Positions 1 through 6,038 of a DNA stretch of 14,462 nucleotides are shown piece after piece. Origin of the DNA: GCA-003244245 sp036501085 (GTDB lineage Bacteria > Actinomycetota > Actinomycetes > Mycobacteriales > Pseudonocardiaceae); assembly GCA_036501085.1 (NCBI GenBank), contig DASYAZ010000131.1, forward strand, positions 1 to 14,462, read 5' to 3'. How positions within the stretch are numbered: position 1 is the stretch's first letter; every line of letters begins with the position of its first letter. The notes under the pieces were generated by a model. The model had not been told where the DNA came from and searched no databases. It saw only the letters and a list, made by a program, of their open reading frames with translations. Made by a program: the position numbers and the translations under genes.

Positions 1-117
1 ACCGGAGCCGCCACCACCACCGGAGCCGCCACCACCACCGGAGCCGCCACCACCACCGGAGCCGCCACCACCACCGGAGCCGCCACCACCACCGGAGCCG
101 CCACCACCACCGGAGCC
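1..117 (-). repeat. 18-bp tandem repeat coding (GGGGSG)n
   Basis: Six identical 18-bp units (+ strand ACCGGAGCCGCCACCACC) occupy 1-108, followed by a half unit at 109-117. Read on the - strand in the frame of the membrane protein, each unit encodes GGGGSG. The array may continue beyond base 1. Perfect identity at synonymous positions points to recent expansion by slippage. The encoded tail should be flexible and unstructured, much like an artificial Gly-Ser linker. There are no spacers, so this is not a CRISPR array. Confidence 0.95.
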
Positions 118-1488
118 CTGACCGCCTCCGCCTCTGGACCCGGACGAACTGGCGCGCGCGGAGCTACCACCCGGGCCGGAGTTAGCGGATGAACCCGGGC
201 CGCTGGCTTGGGGCCCGCCGTTCGGGCCACCCGCTGCGCCGCCGCCTGATGGACTCTCCGATGACGGACCCCTGGGATGGGTCTTGCCACCTGACGGTGT
301 TCCCGGTCGACTGGCTGGCGGGTTGTCGGTGTGCCCGCCGCCCTGCTGGCGGCGCCGGATCTCTGCGAGTTTCTCCGCTATCCGTCTGAGCTGCTCGGCC
401 TGCGATTTCGAGATGGGAGGCTGGCGGGGTGGCGGCGGTGACTCGTGATGCCCGCCGGAGGCGGGGAAATCGGCCGGCTGGCTCACCGCTGGCGGATCTA
501 CTCGCTGCCCGAGACCGGCGAGACCGGTCGGGGCAGGCGGTGGTGCCGGGCTCCCGGACTTTCCTGCCGGCGGGACGGCTGCGGGCACCGCGGTCCGGTC
601 GGTGGTGAGGGTCACCTGGCCGCGCGCTGGGCCTGCCACCGCGCCTGGCGCGCCGGCATCGGGTGGACTACCCGCCGGGAGCGGATGCTGTCCTACCGCG
701 CCCGGCGCACCGGCATGGTCACCCACCGGCGGAGTCGCTGCTGGGTTGGCGGCCGCATTCCACGGGAGGTTCGGCAGCATCAACCCACCCACGAGTGCGG
801 CGGCGACCAGCACCGATCCCCCGACGGCAACCTCAGTGCCGGATCGTCGCGACCGCGGTGGTCGAGCGGGCTCGGCTGGTGGCGGTGTTGCGGGCGGGGT
901 GCGGTCGAGCGGCGGCCGCGGTGGTGGGGTTGGGGGAACCGCGGGAAGCGGGGTGCGGGCCAGCCGGGCAGGCGGTGCGGCGTTGAGTGCGGGTCGCGGT
1001 GGCTGGGCCGGCGCAGCGGCGGGTACCGGCCGCACGGCCGGAGTGCTGCCGAGACCGCGCCGTAGTGGCTGGTCTGGCCCGACGGGACGGGCAGCAGGTG
1101 GCCGTGGTGACGGTGGCGGCAGGGGCGCGGTGTTCTCCGACGCCGGCTGCAGCGGTCGAGGCGCTGGTCGGGCAGGCGGAGCAAGCGGGACCGGCGGAAG
1201 CGGGGCCGGCGGCGGAAGCGGCACCGGCATCGTCGGTGGGGCAGGTGCCCGCGAAGCCTGCGGAGTGGGCACGGGTGGCGGTTCCGGGGGCGGGACGTTG
1301 ACCTGAGGCCGCCGCAGTGGCTGGTCTATCCAGGTAGGTGGTGCCGCAGGGGTGCACTGGACTGGGGGAGCCTCAGGTGTCCCGCCGTTATCCGGCCGCA
1401 ACGATCGACCCTGCCCGGTCCGGTGCTTCGCGCGCAGGCGCAACCAAGAACCACGAGCGCTTCTATTTCTCGGAATAGGATCCGGCAT
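1..1488 (-). CDS. Pro/Gly-rich single-pass membrane protein of the ubiquitin-like operon (partial, C-terminus beyond window)
   Basis: An uninterrupted reading frame runs from ATG at 1488 to base 1 without a stop, giving 496 codons in the window. In-frame stops lie just upstream (1501-1503, 1507-1509), and a GGAG sits 6 nt before the ATG. The start overlaps the last 26 bp of the E1/JAB gene, so it is probably the fourth gene of that operon. Residues 1-216 are proline-rich (for example PPPEPPPVP) and end in an Arg-rich patch. A hydrophobic stretch at about 217-240 (GGSVLVAAALVGGLML) is the single likely membrane segment. The positive side predicts N-terminus inside and C-terminus outside. The outer part is Pro/Gly/Ser-rich, with a short charged helix at about 362-382 (QAEQLRRIAEKLAEIRRRQQ) that could be a coiled coil. 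It then enters (GGGGSG)6 at residues 461-496. No catalytic domain is visible and no family was recognised. It may be a scaffold, anchor or target of the conjugation system, but that is inference. Confidence 0.82.
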   Translation of the reverse strand, partial: MPDPIPRNRSARGSWLRLRAKHRTGQGRSLRPDNGGTPEAPPVQCTPAAPPTWIDQPLRRPQVNVPPPEPPPVPTPQASRAPAPPTMPVPLPPPAPLPPVPLAPPARPAPRPLQPASENTAPLPPPSPRPPAARPVGPDQPLRRGLGSTPAVRPVPAAAPAQPPRPALNAAPPARLARTPLPAVPPTPPPRPPLDRTPPATPPPAEPARPPRSRRSGTEVAVGGSVLVAAALVGGLMLPNLPWNAAANPAATPPVGDHAGAPGAVGQHPLPAGSPPDAGAPGAVAGPARGQVTLTTDRTAVPAAVPPAGKSGSPAPPPAPTGLAGLGQRVDPPAVSQPADFPASGGHHESPPPPRQPPISKSQAEQLRRIAEKLAEIRRRQQGGGHTDNPPASRPGTPSGGKTHPRGPSSESPSGGGAAGGPNGGPQASGPGSSANSGPGGSSARASSSGSRGGGGQGSGGGGGSGGGGGSGGGGGSGGGGGSGGGGGSGGGGGSG

Positions 1489-2977
1489 GTCTGACTCCGG
1501 CTAGCTCTAGTGATGCTGGCGCAAAAACAGGCCCCGCCGTCGGCGCAGCCTGCAACGGCGCCAGATCGGCGACCCCGACAACTCCATAAATACCGCAGGT
1601 TGCGCACTCGGGAGAGTGGTCGACAACAGCTGGGAACGTGCGCTGGGCCTGCGCGTCGTACACGACCAACCTGGGTGTGGCCTGCCCCTTCTCCGACGCG
1701 GCGGAGAGTACCCGTACGGCTTCGGCGACCTGAATTGATGCCACTACGCCATTCAAGAATATTACCGACGGCGTGGCCTCCTCGGTGCCGTAGCCGTGGG
1801 CTCGTTCATATTTCTGCACTTCTGGTGGCGCTAGATCGTATGCGGCTCTCTGGGCATGGATGAACCCCCGGCACTCCAGGCAGCCGACCCCCGGCGCCAC
1901 AGTCTGAACTTGTCCGCCGATTTTTGTGGGGACGCTGCCCTCCCCGATCCGGGCACCGGTTCCCGCATCGATAAGCGGTATGAGATAGCGAATGGACAAG
2001 TGGTTCAACGACAGGCGTGCGCCGTGCCCATCCACGCAACCGAGCAGCAAGTCAGCCGCCTTGGCATGGTGCAGGGCGGCATTGTCCAGGATCGGCGCTG
2101 CCACGGCGGTGACTGCGACACCTGGCGCCACCCGCTCGATCAGCTCCCGGAAGACGTCGACTTTGTGCCGGCCGGAGTCTGCCGGGCCGGCTCCGATGAG
2201 ACGGTTGAGGTTGCTCAGCTCGACCCGGTCAGGGTCTATCAAAGTCAGGTGGCCGACGCCGAGGTAGGCAAGTTCCAAGGCAACGAACGAGCCAAGACCA
2301 CCTAGGCCGACGACGGCGATTCGTGCTTTTGAGAAGGCCTCCTGGGTGGATCTGCCGAGGAGGGGGATTTGACGGGCGTGCCGTGCGTCCGGTGCGCGGG
2401 CCGCCTTGGAGGCAGAACCGGACGCGGGGAGGTAGCGGAGGATCGGCGATTCGACGGAGGCGCCGCCGACGATGGTCACATGCCTTATCGGGAGAATTGC
2501 GCCACTGGTGCGCTGGTAATAGTGGGCATCGAGACTGTTCTGCCCGACGACCATCGTCGCGTGATAAAACGACTCAGGCAACATCGACGCGAGACGGGGC
2601 ATCTTCATCCGGTCGTTGGACCAGTCGATACCACTGAAGGTCGTCTGAGATCCCGAATCGAAGGGGTGTGAGTGGACCTCGATGAGGCTCCACCCTTCTT
2701 GCCGGCACCTGGTCAGTGCATCTGCGACGAATCGGCCACCCGGGCCGATAGCCGAAGCGGACTGATGATCCAAGTCTTTCTTGTTCGCGAGCAGCAGCTC
2801 GTGGCCCACCAGCCGTACCCTGCTGGTTGAGACGTTGGGTGCGGCGAGAACGAACGCAAGCTGCTCGTTGTCGCGGGCTCGCGGTGCCTTGCCACTGGTG
2901 GGAAGAAGGTGCTCTCGCAGCTCTGACCAGAGGCGTGAGCTCAGGACGACGTCGTGCACCTCACGAGCCATGATCAT
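1463..2977 (-). CDS. JAB/JAMM protease fused to ThiF/E1-like activating enzyme
   Basis: This 504-aa protein joins a deubiquitinase-type metalloprotease to an E1. Residues about 10-150 carry the full JAMM zinc set: E38, H102-S-H104-P, S115 and D118. They should cleave or trim the ubiquitin-like partner. Residues about 205-460 form the E1/ThiF adenylation domain. It has the ATP loop G224-L-G-G-L-G229, the LIDPDRVELSNLNR segment (D248, D250, N256, N258, R259), K272 and D316. Two CxxC pairs (C366/C369 and C458/C461) should bind structural zinc. The only other cysteines are C91 and C314, so the usual E1 cysteine between the zinc pairs is missing. The ATG at 2977 overlaps the E2 stop as ATGA (a second Met lies two codons in), and the 3' end overlaps the membrane-protein gene by 26 bp. 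In the family, the E1 adenylates the Ubl C-terminus and passes it on to the E2. The domain calls are firm; the target is unknown. Confidence 0.93.
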   Translation of the reverse strand: MIMAREVHDVVLSSRLWSELREHLLPTSGKAPRARDNEQLAFVLAAPNVSTSRVRLVGHELLLANKKDLDHQSASAIGPGGRFVADALTRCRQEGWSLIEVHSHPFDSGSQTTFSGIDWSNDRMKMPRLASMLPESFYHATMVVGQNSLDAHYYQRTSGAILPIRHVTIVGGASVESPILRYLPASGSASKAARAPDARHARQIPLLGRSTQEAFSKARIAVVGLGGLGSFVALELAYLGVGHLTLIDPDRVELSNLNRLIGAGPADSGRHKVDVFRELIERVAPGVAVTAVAAPILDNAALHHAKAADLLLGCVDGHGARLSLNHLSIRYLIPLIDAGTGARIGEGSVPTKIGGQVQTVAPGVGCLECRGFIHAQRAAYDLAPPEVQKYERAHGYGTEEATPSVIFLNGVVASIQVAEAVRVLSAASEKGQATPRLVVYDAQAQRTFPAVVDHSPECATCGIYGVVGVADLAPLQAAPTAGPVFAPASLELAGVRHAGSYSEK

Positions 2978-3441
2978 GCTCCACTCAGGGTGCGGCGATC
3001 ACGGAAGATCGCCGCGATCAGTTTCAGGTAGGTGACCAGGCTGTGACCGCGCAGCAGATCGACGCCGCCTGCTGGTCGCCAGCCGATGAGGTGCACGCAG
3101 AAATGCCCCCATCCGCGATCAAGGTGCTCTCTATCGCTACTCGGACCCCGGGTGAAGAAATGATTGAGCGGTTGGCCTTCGCTGGTCCGAAGATCGTGAT
3201 CGGTCCAGAACCATTCTGGCGGCACGGACGGGTAACCGGGGGTACCGTGCGGGATGTCGATGAGTAGCTCGATATGAGTCTTGTTCCAGCCTGGAGCAAG
3301 TTCGAAGCGCTCGATATAGAACCATGTGCCGCTCTGCAGATCGAACCGCACGTCGCCGACCTGTTGCGACAGTAGCAGCGCTTCGGTCCTGAGCCGGCTG
3401 AGCCGGCGGCGGGTTTCAAGGTCGCTGGTCGTCGACGTCAT
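2974..3441 (-). CDS. Prokaryotic E2-like ubiquitin-conjugating protein (E2 family E type)
   Basis: The product is a 155-aa cytosolic protein of the prokaryotic E2 family E type. The ATG at 3441 is preferred over one seven codons upstream because it shares its A with the Ubl stop codon (TGATG), a classic coupled start. The E2 core is recognisable from a beta-strand region, the Tyr-Pro/Pro-Pro stretch GYPSVPPEWFW (residues about 70-80) and the segment WGHFCVHLIGWRP. In that last segment C115, the only cysteine in the protein, is the likely thioester residue, with H117 close by. The typical eukaryotic HPN motif is not seen; this is common in bacterial E2-like families. Its role would be to accept the Ubl from the E1/JAB partner and transfer it to a target. 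The stop overlaps the E1/JAB start (ATGA), so the two are almost certainly co-translated. No separate E3 gene is visible. Confidence 0.87.
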   Translation of the reverse strand: MTSTTSDLETRRRLSRLRTEALLLSQQVGDVRFDLQSGTWFYIERFELAPGWNKTHIELLIDIPHGTPGYPSVPPEWFWTDHDLRTSEGQPLNHFFTRGPSSDREHLDRGWGHFCVHLIGWRPAGGVDLLRGHSLVTYLKLIAAIFRDRRTLSGA

Positions 3442-3668
3442 CAGTCTGACGTGTATGCGCACCCATAGGTGAACGGAGTCACCACAGAGTAGTCGACGGC
3501 ACCAGCAGGCAACGGTTTATTATCTTCGAGTTTGACGATCTGCCCGTTCGGCATGCTTGCCATCACCCAGTCGGACAGCACGCTCTTGCTGTGGCGCTTG
3601 AGGTCCGCGGCAGTCGGCTGCTCCTCGCGCACGTCGACAACCTCGCCATTGACGATGTAATTGCCCAT
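3441..3668 (-). CDS. Ubiquitin-like beta-grasp protein (multiubiquitin-like), single domain
   Basis: The product is a 75-aa acidic protein that heads the operon. The ATG at 3668 is preceded by a strong GGGAGG six nucleotides away, so the longer frame starting at 3764 is rejected as the true start. The pattern fits a single beta-grasp domain like the bacterial multiubiquitin type: a first strand NYIVNGEVVDV, a helix TAADLKRHS, then PNGQIVKLEDNKPL and a final strand VDYSVVTPFTYG. There is no C-terminal Gly-Gly. The chain ends TYG followed by CAYTSD, so a tail of six residues may need removal before activation, which the JAB domain next door could do. It lies directly before the E2 (TGATG overlap) and E1 genes. 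The fold assignment rests on pattern and context, not on a computed profile match. Confidence 0.78.
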   Translation of the reverse strand: MGNYIVNGEVVDVREEQPTAADLKRHSKSVLSDWVMASMPNGQIVKLEDNKPLPAGAVDYSVVTPFTYGCAYTSD

Positions 3669-3684
3669 CTCGGCCTCCCGATTT
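3669..3684 (-). promoter_or_regulatory. Ribosome binding site that sets the Ubl start
   Basis: Read on the - strand the bases before ATG 3668 are CGGGAGGCCGAG, a near-consensus Shine-Dalgarno with about 6 nt spacing. This fixes the Ubl start 32 codons inside the longest open frame, whose extra N-terminal residues look non-domain-like. Confidence 0.75.
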
Positions 3685-3946
3685 ATCAAGCCGATATCAA
3701 GTTTCGTCGCAGGGAGAGCGAGAACACTTGGTGACGGCTTCCGAGCTAGTGACGGCGCGGGCACCGGTTGTCACTGGTCCACTTTCCCGATGCCATCCGT
3801 ATGACCTTCATCGCCCCCGAAGGAGCGTGCGTTACCTGGTCGGGCGGTATGGAGCGCTAAGTCGTGGCGCGTGCACGTAGCGAATTCGAATCCGTGCTAT
3901 TCGTGTCTTATGCCCTATTTGGGAAAGCCTGCCGTGCATGAGCCGG

Positions 3947-3975
3947 GTTCCGCGCGACGGCTGTTCCGCGCGACG
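3947..3975. repeat. 13-bp direct repeat, 16-bp period
   Basis: GTTCCGCGCGACG occurs at 3947-3959 and again at 3963-3975, separated by 3 bp. It sits about 280 bp upstream of the Ubl start and just past the end of the L,D-transpeptidase gene. It could be a binding site for a regulator or a chance duplication; no function is known. Confidence 0.6.
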
Positions 3976-4038
3976 TGGGTGACCCTGGAGTGAAACCCGC
4001 CGCTCGGAGGGATGCTCCGCCGGGACCTGGGAGGAGTT

Positions 4039-5196
4039 CTAGGAGTGGAGTGCGGACATCGCCAGCCAAGCATCCCACGTCACGGTCCAGTCGAAGATGT
4101 CACCGTCAGCTCCGGTTAATGGTGTCGGGCTGTTGGTGACCTCGACCGGGTCCCCGAAGATCGCTGATTGGAAGTACTGCTGGGCGTTGGCAGTGGACAG
4201 GTTCACGCAACCATGTGTCACGTTGGTGGACCCTTGCACGCCCGTGGTCTCCGGATTGGCGTGGATGAACTCCCCGTTATTGGAGATCCGTACGGCCCAG
4301 TGCTCGGGGATATTTGTATATCCGTACTTCGGATTGGACATCAGCACCGTTTGGGCCTTGTTCATCACCACGTGAATCCCACTGGTGGTGTTGCGATTCG
4401 GGTCGGAACTGAGACCGTAGCTGGCCGGGAAGTTCATTACTTCTTGCCCGTCTCGGATGACGATCATGCGGTGGCTGTTCACGTCGGCCTTGACGATCTG
4501 GGATCGGCCGATCGTGAACCTGGTGCTGATGTCTTCCCTACCGTAGGAACCTTCTCCGAGGTCCACGCCGTAAAATTTGGCGGTCACGCTGACCTGGGTG
4601 CCGGGTTGCCAGTACTCCTTGGGCCGGTAATGCGCCCGGGAGCCACCGTTGTCGTCGGGTAGCCATGCCCAGGATCCCTCGATGGGCTCAGAGGTCTGGA
4701 CCTGGAGAGCGCGTTCCACGGCGGCCTTGTCGGATACATGGTCGTCGAACTGCAGAATGATCGGAGCGGCGACGCCGACGACGTCACCGTCACCGATATT
4801 GAGGGTGGCGTGCAGCTCTCGCTCGGGCTCCACGGTGGTGAACGACCCTCGAACCGGCACCAGCAGGCGATCATCGCCGGTCACCATGCCGCTCCAGGTG
4901 TAGGTCCTGCCGTAGCCCAGTGGTTCCGAACTGATCCAGCTGTGCCGGTCCCCGCTCAGATGCCCGGCCACGGTCTTGCCGTCGGCGTTGGTGAGCGTCA
5001 CCTGCATGAGGACACCCTTGGTGACTCGTACCGAGACGGGTTGGGTCGGGCTGACATTCGTCGCCTTATCGCCCGGCAAGGTGCTGACCTGCGCCTGCGG
5101 CACCGGGGGAGCGCTCTTGGGGTGCAGGACTGTCGAGCCCGCCGAGCACGCGGTGAGCAACACCGCCACTACAAACAACATCAACACACGCCGCAT
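4039..5196 (-). CDS. L,D-transpeptidase lipoprotein (YkuD domain with Ig-like domains)
   Basis: This 385-aa exported enzyme makes 3-3 cross-links between peptidoglycan stems. The N-terminus is a lipoprotein signal: MRR, a hydrophobic core, then the lipobox LTAC with C17 as the lipidated residue. Residues about 45-125 and 126-230 look like the two Ig-like modules of actinobacterial Ldt proteins (LdtMt2-type). The YkuD catalytic domain (about 232-355) has H312, then T-H328-G-C330-V-N, so the catalytic Cys and His are present. A C-terminal tail containing DWTVTWDAWLAM (about 369-380) follows, as in the family. The length is normal for this type. The ATG at 5196 is the natural start because it gives a complete signal peptide. 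The gene stands alone between TIGR03089 (109-bp gap) and the Ubl operon (370-bp gap), so it probably has its own promoter. Confidence 0.95.
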   Translation of the reverse strand: MRRVLMLFVVAVLLTACSAGSTVLHPKSAPPVPQAQVSTLPGDKATNVSPTQPVSVRVTKGVLMQVTLTNADGKTVAGHLSGDRHSWISSEPLGYGRTYTWSGMVTGDDRLLVPVRGSFTTVEPERELHATLNIGDGDVVGVAAPIILQFDDHVSDKAAVERALQVQTSEPIEGSWAWLPDDNGGSRAHYRPKEYWQPGTQVSVTAKFYGVDLGEGSYGREDISTRFTIGRSQIVKADVNSHRMIVIRDGQEVMNFPASYGLSSDPNRNTTSGIHVVMNKAQTVLMSNPKYGYTNIPEHWAVRISNNGEFIHANPETTGVQGSTNVTHGCVNLSTANAQQYFQSAIFGDPVEVTNSPTPLTGADGDIFDWTVTWDAWLAMSALHS

Positions 5197-5305
5197 GGTT
5201 CCGCCGAATCTCCCCGGTTGTCCCCCGCCGAAAGGTTATCGCGGGCATCGTTCGAATCGGTGACAAACCTGCCATGTCCCGGACGTGTCGGTTGGTTGGA
5301 CCGCT

Positions 5306-6016
5306 TCAGCCGACCCTGCGGATCGAGGGTACCTCGACGCCGAGGGAGGCGGTCACCCGTTCGGTGGCACAGCGGTGCGGCAACGTAGCCGGATCAGTAC
5401 CGGCGCACTGGACCAGCGAGGCGTTCGCGGCGAGCACCGCCAAGAGGACCTCGCCGGGAACTGTGGCATCCCAGTGCGTGGTACACAGCAGCCGATCGGC
5501 GGAAGTGAGATCCAGTTCGGTGACGCGCGCCTGGACTGCGGCGAGAATCGTCTCGGCGTCCGGTCCGGCTCCAGCAGGCGCGAAAGTGTCGCCGTGCACT
5601 CGGATCTCGGTAGCGAAGTCCCGAACTCCCGGCGGCAGCAACGCGATCCCGGCGCCGAGCGCGTCCAGGCTCAATGCCGCCGTCTCGGCTGCGCCACTCG
5701 CGTCCGCGATCCGATCGACCCCGCACAGCACGACGTCGGCATCGGCCGGCGAGACGGTGACCGTCGCACCGCACCACCAGGCACCCAGCAACGCTCCGGC
5801 CGTCTGCCAGTGTGGCGGCAGCAACACCGCGACGGTGTCGCCGGGGGCAACGTCGAGATCGTCGCGCAACCAGTTCGCGGTCTTGGCCGCCCAGTTCGCC
5901 AGGGTGGCACCGGAGAGTTCGACCCGGCTACCAGTGGCGTCGTCGTAGCTGGTGATTCGCGGTCGAGCCGGGTCCGCGCGCAGCAGCGGGCCGAGCACCT
6001 GGTCGGTAACGGTCAT
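5306..6016 (-). CDS. TIGR03089 family protein (AMP-binding-enzyme-like fold)
   Basis: This 236-aa protein resembles the N-terminal part of acyl-CoA synthetase/AMP-binding enzymes, with WAAKTANWLRDDL, APGDTVAVLLPPHWQTAGALLGAWWCGA and DVVLCG. It is far too short to hold a complete adenylation site, and the ATP-binding P-loop (the usual TSGTTG-type signature) is not seen. The TIGR03089 family has this look, and a member (Rv3268, from memory) sits beside the LCP gene Rv3267 in M. tuberculosis, as here. The start is taken at the ATG at 6016, 22 bp after the LCP stop. No clear Shine-Dalgarno is visible, so translation may depend on the upstream gene. The biochemical role is unknown; the conserved linkage suggests a cell-wall or envelope function. 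Confidence 0.85.
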   Translation of the reverse strand: MTVTDQVLGPLLRADPARPRITSYDDATGSRVELSGATLANWAAKTANWLRDDLDVAPGDTVAVLLPPHWQTAGALLGAWWCGATVTVSPADADVVLCGVDRIADASGAAETAALSLDALGAGIALLPPGVRDFATEIRVHGDTFAPAGAGPDAETILAAVQARVTELDLTSADRLLCTTHWDATVPGEVLLAVLAANASLVQCAGTDPATLPHRCATERVTASLGVEVPSIRRVG

Positions 6017-6038
6017 CGGGGGGAGCTTATCGGCCGAG

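Larger units (their letters stand above)
3669..4038. other. Intergenic region upstream of the ubiquitin-like operon
   Basis: This 370-bp stretch lies between the 3' end of the L,D-transpeptidase and the Ubl start, and it should hold the operon promoter. It contains more A/T than the flanking genes around 3875-3920. No convincing -35/-10 pair could be picked by eye. A 13-bp direct repeat lies at 3947-3975. A weak hairpin (CGGAG/CTCCG, 5-bp stem) near 3993-4020 could end L,D-transpeptidase transcription but has no T-run. No gene is supported here. Confidence 0.5.

Noticed and set aside
1..117. CRISPR-like array of short repeats
   Set aside because: The 18-bp units are joined without spacers and stay in frame with a coding sequence; this is a protein repeat.
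445..1306. Several long + strand open frames of 200+ codons
   Set aside because: They are antisense shadows of the Pro-rich membrane protein. They are rich in Gly/Arg/Trp, have no RBS, and the - strand frame has a TM helix and operon overlap.
3669..3764. N-terminal 32-residue extension of the Ubl
   Set aside because: The GGGAGG site lies right before ATG 3668, and the extension adds nothing to the beta-grasp fold.
3884..3893. ATTCGAATCC, resembling a tRNA T-loop and hence an integration site
   Set aside because: No acceptor, anticodon or D arms are found around it and the stem pairing is poor. It may be chance.
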